A stretch of 64,000 nt of DNA from Varanus komodoensis. Lineage: Eukaryota; Chordata; Lepidosauria; Squamata; Varanidae. Each line of letters begins with the position of its first letter. The stretch's first letter is position 1. The notes under the pieces are model-generated. The model ran no database searches. It was not told where the DNA came from and was given only the letters and a program-made list of their open reading frames with translations. The DNA lies in the NCBI RefSeq assembly GCF_004798865.1, contig NW_025335568.1:24682422-24746421 (forward strand), read 5' to 3'. Position numbers and translations under genes: made by a program. This document shows, one piece after another, positions 36,600 through 48,555 of the stretch.

Positions 36600-37040
36600 C
36601 CCCTAATAGTTATATTTATTTTCAATACTTATTGGCTACCCAATAATAAAAGCTTATTAGTGTGGCTTTCAGAATAAAAACAAAAAAATGATAGGCAAGG
36701 TTATAAAGAGTAATGAAATGTGAGACAGCAATAAAACAAAGTTCAAATTAAGCTAGAAACAAAGAGCAGAGAATAAAATATGAGAGCTAAGACTGATTTA
36801 TAAGCTACAACAAAATATCAAAGGCTTGGCAAAATGAGAAGGTCTTTGCCTGGCACTGAAACGATGTTCAAGTAGACACCAAACGAGTCTGCATAAAGGC
36901 TCTTTCACTTGTAACCACTCACCACATCTCCTCCACTGAAGGTGCTCTAAGAAGACCCTGTGATAACAATCTCAGGGACTCAATAGGTGCATGTGGGAAG
37001 AGGCTGTGGTCCCAAGCAATGAAAGAGCCTTGGATGTAGC
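36600..37040 (-). mobile_element. LINE 3'-region remnant, reverse (L2/CR1-like)
   Basis: On the + strand an A-rich stretch with AATAAAACAAAGTTCAAATT leads into GGTCTTTGCCTGGCACTGAAA. This order, tail first, is that of a reverse-inserted reptile LINE 3' UTR. The call is tentative. Confidence 0.35.
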
Positions 37041-38599
37041 TTCCCACAAATTGAACAATTATCTCATTTAACCATTTTCAGTTTTTTAGATAGCAACATT
37101 TCTTCACACCGGGATAACACTGGCCTCATTACATCTCTGCTTCATTATTACGCTCAGGTGGGGTGAGGGGGTTGGGTGGGCAGCAGTGTAATAGTTTGAG
37201 CCCTTGTATTTTCAGATCCCTCACTGAGCAGGGGCAGACTAGAAAGGAACTTAGTCCCTTGTATTGATGGCTCTTTCTCCATAAACAACAGGTCAGTGCA
37301 AGTAATGGGAGAATAAGTGTACTTTACTGTTATTGTGTCACATAGCATATCACAAAATAGGAATAAGGAGTACCAGTAGGCACAGTGCATGAAAAACCAT
37401 TAAGAGTAGGAATTTCGGTCAGAAAATGGGATGGCTTAATCGAACACATCATGCTAACCATGTCAAGGAAAGGTCTACAGTAGAAGAGGCCCTTGAGATG
37501 AGCCTGAACAACAGTGGCATTTATGTTTGGACTGTGCAAAGGAGAGCTATAGCTCGTACCTATAAAGTGTTCTGCATTCCTTCTTCCATCATTTTACTTC
37601 TATTCTACCAGCCCACTATCCCCAAATCCCTGTATTCAGAAGGAGCCATCTTTGCTGGCTGTGGGGAAATGCTCTTGAGGAAGGATCTATGGCTGGATGC
37701 ATGGCGAAGCACACTGTGATTCTCATGCACATTTTGAAACTGCCAATGGTGATGTAGGCATCAGTGGTGCTAACCAAGCTAAAAGCAGTGGGCTGGAACA
37801 GCTTTGTAACTTCTTAGATGGCTTTGTGAGTGAAAATGAAAGTATGGAGAGGGAAGTTGTAGGACCTGTGAAATAATTATTGTGGGGGAGATGCAGATGT
37901 GTTCCATGAATCATCAGCTAGATATTAGATCTGTTTAGAGGAAGCTGTTGTCATATTGGCAATCCTATGTGTTTTTAGACAAAAAAGGGCCCACAGTGCC
38001 CAGTATGGCTCTCCATGGCTGGCTAAGGCATACTAGTAGTTGTAGGACTCTTTTCCTATCTTTTTTGTATCTTTTTTCCTAAAGTTGCCGAGAATTACAC
38101 TGTACTGTAATGTATAAGTTTAAACAATGCCTTTGACATTGATCCTGCCATCTAGGTCCTTTTCTAGTGCAGTTGTTGCATCTAAAATACTTTATTTGTT
38201 ATGTAAAAGAAGTAAGTTTGGCTATAAATATCTCTTCATTGGTCTTTTAGTAATATTTTAAAAAGATGCTTATCAGAAATTCTGTTAAGTAGAGACACAA
38301 TGTGCAGTTCTAATTATATCCTTTGTGGCTCTTTGTGTACTATCTCACAATATTTGCACTTGTATGTTTGCTCTTTTTATTGCATTTTTAATGTTGGCAA
38401 CAGGAAGCTCAAAATAAACCTTAGTATGCTAACATAGAAGGGATGCTGTTTGAAGGGATATTCAGTCCAAAACCACTTTAAAGATAAATAAATATATGAC
38501 ACTGTCAGAGTTGGGGCTTGAATTTATCAAACAGTTAATTTGATTTCAGATCTAAGATAAATTTAGGTAGAAAACATTTAGATACTGTATTTGGCCATC
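37041..38599. other. No gene supported
   Basis: A 59-codon frame at 37697-37876 (+), beginning MHGEAHCDSHAHFETANGDV, has a protein-like look but no match is recalled and no splice context supports it. Nothing else stands out. Confidence 0.4.
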
Positions 38600-39240
38600 T
38601 AAATGTTTGGAGGTTACAGGGAATGTGAAGACAATATTATTATCATTTCATTATTATCATCTTTCCAGTTATGTCGCTACTATCCAAAGATCTCGGGGTG
38701 CTTACAGTAATACACACACACATACACACACACACACACACAGAGTAGTAAACAATAAAATACATCATAATCAGAATTTAAAACCATATAATGATATCAT
38801 AACAAAAGAATGAATGGGAGGACAGGATCAGTTATTTAAAATGTTGTTAAAAAGGAGTGTTTCAACCTGGTGCCAAAACAATAATAGGGACAGTGCCAGG
38901 AAGAATCCCTAGGGAGACTATCCTAAAGACAGGGAGCAGCCACCAAGAAGGCCCTTCTTTTATTTGCCATTCCTTCCACCTCTTTGGGGGATGGCACTTG
39001 CAGAAGGCCCTCCTTGCCTGATCTTAGGGGATGAGCAGGCTCATATGGGAGGAATCAGTCCTTCGGGTAGCCAGGCCCTAAGCCATTTAGGACTTTATAT
39101 GTCATAACAAGCAGTTGGGCCCAGGTAGCAACCAGTAGTCATAGTTGCCTCTGCAACCTTTTAATGGATGCCCATAATCACCCAGGTTGGAAAGGATTAG
39201 GGCAGGGCAGGGCAGATCAGGGCAGCCCTCGAGGGTGCCC
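38600..39240 (-). mobile_element. LINE 3'-region remnant, reverse (L2/CR1-like)
   Basis: The sequence holds AGATCTCGGGGTGCTTACAG, a (CA)n tract, and AAGGAGTGTTTCAACCTGGTGC. It then has GAAGGCCCTTCTTT and TAAGCCATTTAGGACTTTATATG. These are the characteristic phrases of a common reptile LINE 3' UTR read backwards. Confidence 0.5.
38711..38742 (+). repeat. (CA)n microsatellite
   Basis: A CA run with one interruption (ATACAC), embedded in the LINE remnant at 38600-39240. Confidence 0.95.
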
Positions 39241-39749
39241 TAAGGGAGCAATCCTGTTGCTTCTAGATAGCATCTCAAGGGCCATAGGATGTTTCAGATT
39301 TCCAGATCTGAGGTGGAAAACAGAGCTTTGACTTCATTGGATGAACCATTTCAGAATCTATCCCTCAAACATCTGCAGACTTTGTCTAATGTGCAGCCTG
39401 GTCCTGCACAGTGATCCAAGCCAAGAGGAAGTTTGTGAATGCTTGTGAACCCCTGGTTGTACAACCAGCAACCTTTCCCATTAGCACTGACTGCAGGATA
39501 CAAAGGAGGGGGCTGTGAGCAGGCATGCCAGGTGCTGACCAACCGCTCCATTGCTGTTGCCAGTGTCACCTGTAGTGGCAGCATGCATGTGGGGAAGAGG
39601 GCACTGTGAGCAGGCATGCCAGCTGCCATTCCTAGCAACCAACTGTCTCTTCTCATAGTGGCGTTGGCATGCAGGAGAAAGGAATGCTGCCCTAAAATGC
39701 TGCACGAACGCAGATTCCCACAAAAAGGGGGTCTCAAATGGTCTTTCCA

Positions 39750-40240
39750 AGCTACAAGAATGGGTATTGAAGTGGCAAATGACGTTCAATGTACGTAAGC
39801 AGGTGTAAAACAATGCATGTTGGAGCAGACTAGCTGTGACTGACCAAGAAGATCTGGGGCTTGCTGGAAATACCAACCCAGTGTGGGATTGCTGTAAAAA
39901 AAAGAGGCAGATTCCATATTAGGTATAATTAGGAAAGGAAGAATAAAGTAGTTTGCAGAATTAAAAAATGGAATTCACTACTACAAGGCATAGAAATGGC
40001 CACCTATCAGGATGGTTTTAACAGAGAATTGGAAACATTCACGGAGTAAAACACTATCATTGGCTATGAGTTCTGATAACTAAAGGTGATCTTTAATCTC
40101 AGAAGCAGTATGCTGATGTATACCAGTGCTGGTGGGTGTGGACAAGAAAGACTGTTGCACTCATGGCCATTGTCTGAGTGGAATGCTACACTAGATGGAC
40201 CATGGTCTGATCCAGCAAGGTTCTTCTTATGTTCCCAAGT
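39750..40240 (+). mobile_element. CR1-like LINE 3' fragment
   Basis: It follows the order of the element at 24290-26365. The opening phrase AAGTGGCAAATGACGTTCAA is followed by GGAATTCACTACTACAAGGC and GGTTTTAACAGAGAATTGG. The end is GATCCAGCAAGGTTCTTCTT, then ATGTTCCCAAG. It is shorter and the middle is deleted. Confidence 0.65.
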
Positions 40241-42124
40241 ATTGTATTACAATTCTAGTTAAATTACAGAAATCACTTCCAATGTTACCTCTAAAGTAGC
40301 ATATGCAAATCAGCATCGTATTTGTCCTCTTTTGGTGACTCGCTTCCTCTTTTTTTGGATGATGGTTAAATTGCTAGCCTGAGCCATCCTTTTTTACAAT
40401 CACATTGGCAGAAACTTTTATAGAGATACACAGATAATTATTCTACCTCAGCTACCTTGGCTATATCCTTTTATTGTCTAAGCAACAGCATATTGGTATG
40501 GTTGCCCTCACACACTGTTTAACTACACCTATAGTATTTATACATATAATAGGAAGCTGTCTACACGCTTGCAAACACGTTCAGTTTGATTTCACCCACA
40601 CAAACGGGTTTACTCCTCCAGTTCAGTACTCCATGTTCTTCTTCCCTGTTTTATTTCAGTTCTTTGAACAATCACAATCCAACAGTATGCGTGCTGGAAA
40701 AAAACAACTCTCAAGATTTATTGTGTGGCTGCTTGAGCTCCTCCCCTCCACCCTGCAGAAAAGGAGCTTTCTTTGTGCTGCATTCAGCAAGCTCATTTTC
40801 TCACCGGAACTATGCCAGGAGATGGCATTGCTGTGTGCTGATCCCACATCTCCATTGCAACAAGTCATTAAGAGCTAGTGGACGGCTGCTCTTTGAAAGT
40901 CCATTAGTGTGAGTCAGGCTAGCAGGAAATGAATTTGCTTTCATATCTCTCATCAAGAACAATCCCATTAAAAGGCTCCAAGACCTGGAAGATGCTGGAT
41001 ATTTCTTTGTTTTTGTTTGATTATTGGAGCACATGAATAAAAAGCTCATATTACGACAGGCAGTCAAGTCCTTAATAACCTTTTAAAGCTGCGAATATGG
41101 AAGAGGAACACAAGTGGCAAACACTCAGACTTCTCACTGATCTATTGCAAAGCTTTAGAACTTGCTCCCTTGCCACAAAAGCTTCACGCACATTCTATCT
41201 CTCATTCGTACACACTCTCTCTCTCTCACTCACTGCTATGAGATCATCTCAATTTTACCTAAAAGTTTACAGGGTGTGGTTACATGTGTTAATCCCCAGG
41301 GACATGTAGAATTCAGAAAAGTAGAAAGTCCACTCCACTACAATGTGTATGCAGGTGTGACATCTTGGTGTCTTTGATCCCAGGAGACATTAATTAAGCT
41401 AGAAATTGTAGGAATCTTGGCATAAATGACTTGGCATAAAAGTACATTCCCGTCTCCTGTTGCTGTCTGGGTCTACACAGCATTGCAAGAGCCAGCCAAA
41501 GTCCCACTTCTGAGGAAATTGGAACATTTTTGTACTAATAGCTATTATCATTGTAAGCTTGTTCTTGAACTTTTGGATAGTGCAGTAAAACAAAAAGGCT
41601 ACAGACTGAATGGACTCTTATTTTCTAATGATCAGTTTTAAATGGTGTACCAGACTGAGATTTCCAGCACAGTTGTATGCATGTTGCATCAGCAGGAATT
41701 CCTATTGAGTTCAATGAGATTTACTTTCAGGTAAGTGTGCACAGAATTGCAGAATAAGAATATAAACCTATACATATTGACTGAAAAATAAGGCATCATG
41801 TATTTAATGGAAAGTATAGCACTGCTGCCTTAATTATACCTTACACTGTCAAATCAATGTGTCTTATTTATTTACTGGATCCATTGAATTATTTACGTAA
41901 AATGTTCAGGCTGACATGAAGTGCATATAGGACAATAAAATGCATTATAAAGGTATCAGTTATGAAATGCAGCAACAGCCATTAATAATTGTATCCATAA
42001 AGCATATTAAATGGTCATGCCAAACAAAGAACACTTTTTAAGAATAAAAAGGTATTTATTCTTCAGTGAAGCCCTTTTTTACAAGATTTGTATGTGGTAC
42101 ACTTGGCCCTGTGCCATAAATCGA
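40241..42124. other. No gene seen
   Basis: It holds one copy of the roughly 80-bp repeat (41672-41751) and a (CT)n stretch near 41217. The 134- and 108-residue overlapping frames at 40474-40912 share the same DNA in two frames and show no domain. Confidence 0.5.
41672..41751. repeat. ~80-bp inverted-end repeat copy
   Basis: Begins GTTGTATGCATG, has CTATTGAGTTCAATGAGATTT in the middle, and ends CACAGAATTGC. Confidence 0.55.
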
Positions 42125-42345
42125 GAGCTGTAGACACTAGAGTGGAACTGGACTGGAACTCTGGAGATCTGTGTTCTAATTCCTGCTCAGCTGTGAAGCA
42201 GATTGAATGACTTTAGGCCAGACACTGATGCTCAGCCTAACCTACTTCACAGGGTTGTTGCGAGTGGAGGAGAAGGAGAAGGTGTCCTTGGGTTCTTGCA
42301 AATGGAGGGAAAAAAGCAGGCTTTAAATGTAATTATGATAAACTA
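42125..42345 (+). mobile_element. Sauria-type SINE, diverged
   Basis: The head is poorly kept (GAGCTGTAGACACTAGAGTGG). The blocks CAGCCTAACCTACTTCACAG and GGGTTGTTGCGAG and the tail AGCAGGCTTTAAATGTAAT are clear. A deletion lies between the two 3' blocks. Confidence 0.7.
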
Positions 42346-42704
42346 CAATAACCCTCTCTCCACTGGAAAAAGAGGTTGTTTGCTCTCATAGGTGCTACCA
42401 GTGAAAACATGATTCTATGTGTACTCATGGACTGAATGTCTTTAAATGAAAGTACATGGGATGGGATAGTCTATAGAGCTGGTTTTTAAAAAATTATTAA
42501 CTATTGAGTTTGTGAAGCAGAAGGCCTAACTAATGCTGTTGCTAGCACCAGTCTCATGTATAATCTTCAACAGCCGCAATGATATTTCTCTTTTATGTTA
42601 TAGTTTAAAATGTATAAAGCAAAGAGCTTCATCCAATTGATATTTGACTAATAATTGTCAGAATACAAGAGTTAGTCCTGCTGAACTGAGTTGCAGACTT
42701 AGAT

Positions 42705-42783
42705 CACAGTTTTATACACAGGTACCCTAGATGCCATGGACTTCAGTGGGATTTAAGCAGGCAGCGATGTGCAGGATTACAAT
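42705..42783. repeat. ~80-bp inverted-end repeat copy
   Basis: Begins ATCACAGTTTTATACACAGG, has GGACTTCAGTGGGATTTAAG, and ends GATGTGCAGGATTACAATG. Confidence 0.5.
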
Positions 42784-44262
42784 GTCCAAGAGTTTCAGAG
42801 TTCATGAGATAACTGGACAATGTGTACACTGCACTGCCTCTGTACAGCCATTGCTGAATTTTTCTTCTGACATAAGTATTGTTCGTATTGCTTTGCTGTA
42901 ACGTTCAATGAGCGACAACTAGAACAGACATTTCCGAACTTCCTGCCACAGGCTGTCTAAAATCCTCATCTGTCGAAGCAGATTCTGTAGCACATTGCAG
43001 GGCCGTTGGTTCTCAGAAGGAACTGAGCAGCCTGGCCATCCATCCCCATGAATATACCAAACATTAACTCCAAACTCCACCACAGCAGCACAGTGCACAG
43101 GAAGTGTCTTTTCCTTCTCCATTACTGTACTGCTATTCTCACTGAAGAAGCCTTAATATGTCATTAATATGGAGCATGGATTGGAAAGCACAGCATCCCA
43201 GGTGTGGAGCAATCATGTATAGAAGAGGAGATTCAGCGTGATATATGGGCAGGGTATCTTGCTAACACTACTTGTTGGGGAATCTCTGAACACTGACATA
43301 CAGTTGTAACATATTCCAAATGCAACTTATGCTTTATATTTTTGTTGTAATTGCTGAATATCCTGTTCTGATTGTTTTGAAATGTTTAACATTACAATTA
43401 AAATGGACAGTACTGATGCTTTCTTTAAACAAAAATTAGAATAGAATGGTAGAAGAGGTTTTTCTGCCGTTCCCTTATCCCTCTATAGAAATCATTGCCA
43501 ACAATTGTTATGTTTTTAAGCCCCTGCTGCTATTATTTCCTTCACTACATTTTTCTGTATGTCTTCTGTATGTTGGAAGGAAATGAGATGTGATAGCAAA
43601 TAACTGTCCCACTTAAGTTTAATAATAGAAACACTTTAGTTGCAGATCAAAAACATGATGACAGTTAATTTACTTCTCATGCTTGGTTCCAGTATTGTTA
43701 ATAAAGTTAAGGATTGTTTAAGAAACTGCATTTAGGAAGGATAACAATACTTTTTATAACAAGAAGATTGACAATTAATTTATGTCATTTCCTTCGTTCC
43801 AGCTTTGTTAATATAGATTTTTGAAGATAGTTGATCTTATAGTAAAATAGGAATATTCCCTTAAAGTGGAAACCCTTGCACATTACCATAATTTTGTTGT
43901 GTTCAGGCACAGCGGGTTGTTTTTGGGGGAAGCCATGAACATACACCCCAACTTGCAGGCTCCTCCTCCTTTCCTTTGGACTGGGAAAAACCTGCTGCTG
44001 ACTTGTGTTGAGAACCCTGTCAAGGAGCTGTCTGTAACCCTCTTACATTGCCACCCACAGGGAGCCTGTTGTAATAGTCAGTTCAGCAGGCAACACACAG
44101 CTACCAAAAAGTTAGGAAAGTGTAGTGAAATTCCCATTTGTTATTCATTTATTTGATTAATTATGTGAGGATTATTTCACCTTGGGATACACAGGTACCC
44201 TTTAGATTTTCAGCAATAGGAAATCAAGAGAAAGAGAAGACAAAATGTCTTCTCTTCATAGC

Positions 44263-44310
44263 AATCCTTTTGGCCCAGGGCACATCCAAATCCTTTTGGC
44301 CCAGGGCACA
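44263..44310 (+). repeat. 22-bp tandem duplication
   Basis: Two identical copies of a 22-base unit starting AATCCTTTTGGCCC and ending GGGCACA, 26 bases apart. Confidence 0.9.
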
Positions 44311-44929
44311 GAACCAAACAGATTCTGCCTTATAAAAGAAGCGCCAAGTTTTCTTTAAATAAAGACACCTCTGCAGAACTCTTCTAAGGCCAGAAGCAGA
44401 AGGTGTTGCCCACAATTGTTTTCTGGCTATTCCCAGGAACTGTACCCCATCCAAGCCAAATCCTGCAGATTTCACATATTGTTACAGGCTTCTAAGGTCC
44501 TTTGTATTTGCTAAGGCAAAATGAATGCTTCACTGCATCCCAGCAGAGTACTCCTGGTGCAACCAATTAGAAGGCATCATGCAGCTATTCCGTCTTCTTT
44601 GCCTTAGTGTTTTAGTGTGTTTGCGCCTGATAAGAAAAAATAAATGATGTGAAATCATGGGAAGGTTATGAGTTGCTTTCTCCTGCCCCATACACTTCTG
44701 TGAATGAGGCTGAGTGAGGGTGTGATAAAACCCTCATCTGGAAGCATGCACACTCTTCTAGCAGCTCTCTCATCTATCAGAGCTTTCTTTCTGCCCGATC
44801 TTCTGTTTTATCATCCTTTGATGGACCCTGCCACAGTAGTGTAGTGTACATTTTTTCTTTACTCCAAATCTCAGCACTGTTGCAAAGCTTCCAGGAGGAG
44901 GAGTCACTTTGGAGGAGTCACTATGTAGT

Positions 44930-45060
44930 GGTTATTTATTTATATTTCTGTACTGCCCAGAGGCTAAAGTTTCTGGGTGGTTTACAGGATAAACGAAAAA
45001 CCATTAAAAAAAAACCCCTCAGTAAAACGTAATATGTGAACAGCAAAACACAATTTATTG
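44930..45060 (-). mobile_element. LINE 3'-end remnant, reverse
   Basis: GGTTATTTATTTATATTTCTG and TGCCCAGAGGC are followed by GGGTGGTTTACAGGATAAAC and an A-rich run. This is the reverse complement of the common reptile LINE tail. Confidence 0.45.
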
Positions 45061-45158
45061 TTAAAAAGAACCACTGAAATGCTGACTGCTTACTCCAGAC
45101 TACTTACTCAGGGTATATATTTAGGATCAATACATGCTACATGATTTTTTCTTCCCAG

Positions 45159-45234
45159 GCTGCACAGTTGAGAGAAGAGAAACAGCCTACTTGCTTTCTC
45201 ATTTGGACAAGCTGCTACCTCCCAGCTGCCAAGT
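45159..45234 (+). other. Possible exon, 76 bases
   Basis: A pyrimidine-rich acceptor (GATTTTTTCTTCCCAG) and a perfect GTAAGT donor bracket 76 bases. In one frame they read CTVERRETAYLLSHLDKLLP and then PSC, an ordinary protein composition for an AT-rich region. That frame needs a phase-1 upstream intron, so it cannot follow directly from the phase-0 exon at 12878. The phase-0 frame is open too, but its composition is less natural. A slightly CpG-richer patch follows at 45300-45430. No family is recognised, and it may be chance. Confidence 0.2.
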
Positions 45235-45912
45235 GTAAGTGCAGTTGATTAGAGTCAGAGCCACTGTCTGCCAGAAGCTTGTGTATTCTGGAGGAACTAT
45301 TATATTCAGGCGAGATCATGCGGCGCAATGTGGCCGGCAGGGACTGGCCAAAAGCAAACACATGGATTACAGCAAAGGGACTGTAATCGGGACGCCTGCT
45401 CTCTCTGACATCAGTTTGCGAGGAAGCTTGGAGGCTTTTCTCTGGCAGGAGGTGTCACACACTGGAGGGAGAGATCGCCTAGTGCTGGCAGTGAGTGGCT
45501 GTATTTTACCTAAGGGACGGGGTGACTTGGGGTGGGGAGGGGGCTCATTAGATGTACCTCTTGATTATTAGTGGGAACTGGCATCTTTGCCTTTCTATTT
45601 GTGCATTTGCTGCACTGACCTTGAATTGATACTTTATCTATTCTTTTTCATGACTTGAGGGAAATACAGTGGAATATAGAGGGTGGTAGTCAGATGTGTT
45701 TATGTTATTTTGCTAGATTTCTAAATCCATCTTGAAGGGATCTTCTGTTTAAGAGATGTGTATCTGGAATTTCGCTACATGCCTATGTTGCAGTGTAAGT
45801 CAGCAAGAATGAGGAGATCAGACGAAGGTGGAGTTGGCGACTGAAAAAGTATTGTCTCTCAGGGCAGGGAAGGGGAAGACTTGGAGGAGAATAAAACTGA
45901 ATTAGATGGCTT

Positions 45913-45983
45913 ACAGTGCAACCCTACCCTGAAGTAAATCCACAGAGTTAGGAGGTTTATTCCCAGGTAAGTAAGTGTGTAAG
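45913..45983. repeat. ~80-bp inverted-end repeat copy
   Basis: Begins TTACAGTGCAACCCTACC, has TTATTCCCAGGTAAG, and ends near GTGTGTAAG. The right inverted end is mostly lost. Confidence 0.4.
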
Positions 45984-47721
45984 TTTCTCTATCAGACGGT
46001 AGTTATACCAGCACTAGATTTTGATGATATAATACTAACCTAAGATACATGCAAATGCAAGAAACTGCCCTTAACTCAGGAGTGTTTTTTCTTCACATCA
46101 TGTAAGTGGACTATAACCATGTTAAGTTGCCATATGGCACATCTTATTAGGGGTTTTTTCCCCTTTAAAGTGGACACTAATGTGCAAAATCTTATGGGCC
46201 ATATTCTAAGTGGTTGGGCAATTGCTTCTAATTAATAGGCAGTCAAGGTCACCTGGGAATGCAGGTCCCACCTGTCAGCCAAGGGGAATAGCTAGGCATG
46301 GTGTTATGCTGAATGGTGGACTGGAAGAGTGAAGTAGGTTGACATGGGCAAGATGAAGGAATTTGAAATTTTGCTGCTGATGGGACAGATGCCTGCCTAC
46401 TCCCTACAGCTCAGCCTGTTTATTTGTTATATACATAATTCATTGCAAAAAGTGCCACAAGTTTCCTAAGTACTTTCTCTCACAGGGGAACTGATCTGCA
46501 GTTTGCTTCTTTGGAAACTTCCTGTGGCTCAGGAATTGTGAAGAGCAAAAACATTTACGTTCCTCAGTAAAAGCATTGGCCACACCCTGCATTATTTGGT
46601 ACTGTTGATGATGTATCAGGATTTCAGTCTCACTTCAACGTTTGCTAGTGCATTGCTATATAAGCCAAAACTGAAGGAAGTAATAGAAGCATTTTCTTTT
46701 GTTTGCATGTCTTGAAGGTAGGAATAAGCCTTTGTGTTATGGCTCTCTTAACAGATCTTTAGAGTTGTTTTGTTCATAAGCTTCTTGACTGCATATGGAC
46801 AATTATGTCATCTGAAAGGCAATGCTTACACAGTGCTGGGAACAATTATTCTCTTCAGGTTTTTGAGCTTCTTGAGTGGGAGACATTCAGTGACATCCCT
46901 CTTTCTGTGAGTCTACCTTCTCATTGTCATCAGCTGCTCATCTTTTTTTCATCATTGTTGCCATGTGCTTGCTTGACAAGCAGAGAGACACTCAACATTT
47001 ACCAGGTCCAGCTTTTCACAAGCACAGTTATCTGCACCAAAACAAAAGACTGGTGAACGAGAGATCTCAGTGATGATGAAGAGAAACAAGTCCAGAGGTC
47101 TGTTGTTGGTGTAGCCCAAACCCAAGCATGCCTACCACTGGTGACAGCTGTCTATGGGGCTTCTCCAGATGATGAATATGAGAAGCTCCAGGAACATTGC
47201 CACTGTCCATGGGTTCATTACCCCTACAGCCTAATGGAACCTGGAAAGGCATTATGGATTTTAGTTGCTTGGAGTCTTGGAGGCTTGTTTGGAAATTTGG
47301 TGTTTCATTCATCCCTATCCAGTTTTTAGCCAGCTGTCCAAGCAACCAGGACCCCTTTCTGAAATAGCAGTGATTTCAAATTTACTTGAATTATATTACT
47401 TAGATAAAAGTCAACACGGTGCATGAGACTTAGATGTTCCATCAATTCTTCAGTTTATGTAAAAATCTGTACCCTATCTTTCCTCTGTAAAACTCTTGGG
47501 TTACACATGGAAGTAACCTTAACTATGCTTCAGGAGAGAAAAATACAAAGAGTGACATATTATTTTGAATGCTTTCCCAACTTTAAACTGAATTTAGTTG
47601 TTTTTAATCAGGTCATCATTGCCAGTTTTATGTTAATTCTAAATTTTGGCATGCCTTCTTCACAGGATACTGAAATTTGAATAAAATGGAAGCATTGTTT
47701 CCAAGATGATGCCTGTGCTCG

Positions 47722-47725
<4 letters not shown>

Positions 47726-47792
<67 letters not shown>

Positions 47793-47846
47793 GTATGTGC
47801 GCAGAGAGAGAGAGAGAGACAGAGAGAGAGAGAGAGACAGAGAGAA
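47726..47846. repeat. Compound (CT)n-(CA)n-(GA)n microsatellite
   Basis: A CT run of about 45 bases and a CA run are followed by ACGTATGTGCGC and then GA runs broken by GACA. The CT and GA parts are complementary, so the tract could fold back on itself. It produces spurious arginine/glutamate- and serine/leucine-repeat frames on the minus strand. Confidence 0.95.
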
Positions 47847-48234
47847 CTCTGAGATATGTTGTCATCCATTTTGCTGGTGGATAAGAAATGTATTTTATAA
47901 TAATGTTTGTTAGATATTACTGGATTATTTCAGTGTCAGCTACAATCAGTTTACCTCTAAGAGCTGTGAACAATTATGTAGAATGTGTGCAATGCCATCT
48001 TCTAAATGTGCACAATGAGTGACACAGACATAGTATGATAAATTACCACTTGTAGACAATGCTTGAGTTTGTGAAGTATGGTATAATTATTGAGCTATTC
48101 TAGGCCTAAGCCTTATCTGCAGTATTGAAAAATGTAGAAAATGCTGTTGCTTGCTTCTGGTGAACCTCTTGCCAGAGATGCAGTTGCTTGCTTCTTGGTT
48201 AGGGCTAAGTTATTCAGATTAGTATTTAATGTAA

Positions 48235-48400
48235 TTTATTGAGCTTATTTGTATGCTGCCCTTCAGTTTAATAACTTCCAGAGCAGCTCAAATACATTAT
48301 AGCTTTATTGTGTTAGGGAAAAATCCATTACTTAAAAACATTAAAGTATGCATCTAAAATTTCACCTAATTTAAAAGCAATACAATAGCCTATGTAAAGC
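48235..48400 (-). mobile_element. LINE 3'-end remnant, reverse
   Basis: Reads TTATTGAGCTTATTTGTATG, CTGCCCTTCAG and then GAGCAGCTCAAATACATTAT, followed by A-rich sequence with AAAAACATTAAAG. This is the same tail type as at 44930. Confidence 0.4.
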
Positions 48401-48515
48401 AGTTGTCATCATTGATTTAAAAACTCGACATGTTGGAAGGCTTAAGCAAATGTACAAAGTGTGTGTGTGTGTATGTGCATGCATGTGTGGGTACACGGTG
48501 AAAGATGAGTTAGGG

Positions 48516-48555
48516 AGCAATCTTATGCATGTTAGGCATCATGCATATGATTGTA
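48516..48555. repeat. Ends-only copy of the ~80-bp repeat
   Basis: GCAATCTTATGCATG is followed after about eight bases by CATGCATATGATTGTA, its near reverse complement. It looks like the two inverted ends joined with the centre removed. Confidence 0.45.

Larger units (their letters stand above)
42346..44929. other. No gene seen
   Basis: It contains a copy of the roughly 80-bp repeat at 42705-42783 and a tandem duplication of AATCCTTTTGGCCCAGGGCA at 44263-44310 (period 26). The minus frame at 42919-43122 looks mildly protein-like but is unsupported. Confidence 0.45.
45235..48234. other. No gene seen
   Basis: It contains a copy of the roughly 80-bp repeat at 45913-45983 and the compound microsatellite at 47726-47846. 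The 110-residue frame at 45239-45571 is unsupported. Confidence 0.45.

Noticed and set aside
39351-39876. Minus-strand frames of 128 and 131 residues
   Set aside because: They overlap each other in different frames over a patch with an internal repeat and a LINE fragment; no domain.
40474-40912. Overlapping + frames of 134 and 108 residues
   Set aside because: The same DNA is open in two frames, with no domain or splice support.
45239-45571. 110-residue + frame after the possible exon
   Set aside because: No recognisable domain. It starts inside the presumed intron after GTAAGT and looks like a chance frame in a slightly GC-richer patch.
47608-47869. Minus frames with Arg-Glu and Ser-Leu repeats
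   Set aside because: Translation of the (CT)n/(CA)n/(GA)n microsatellite.
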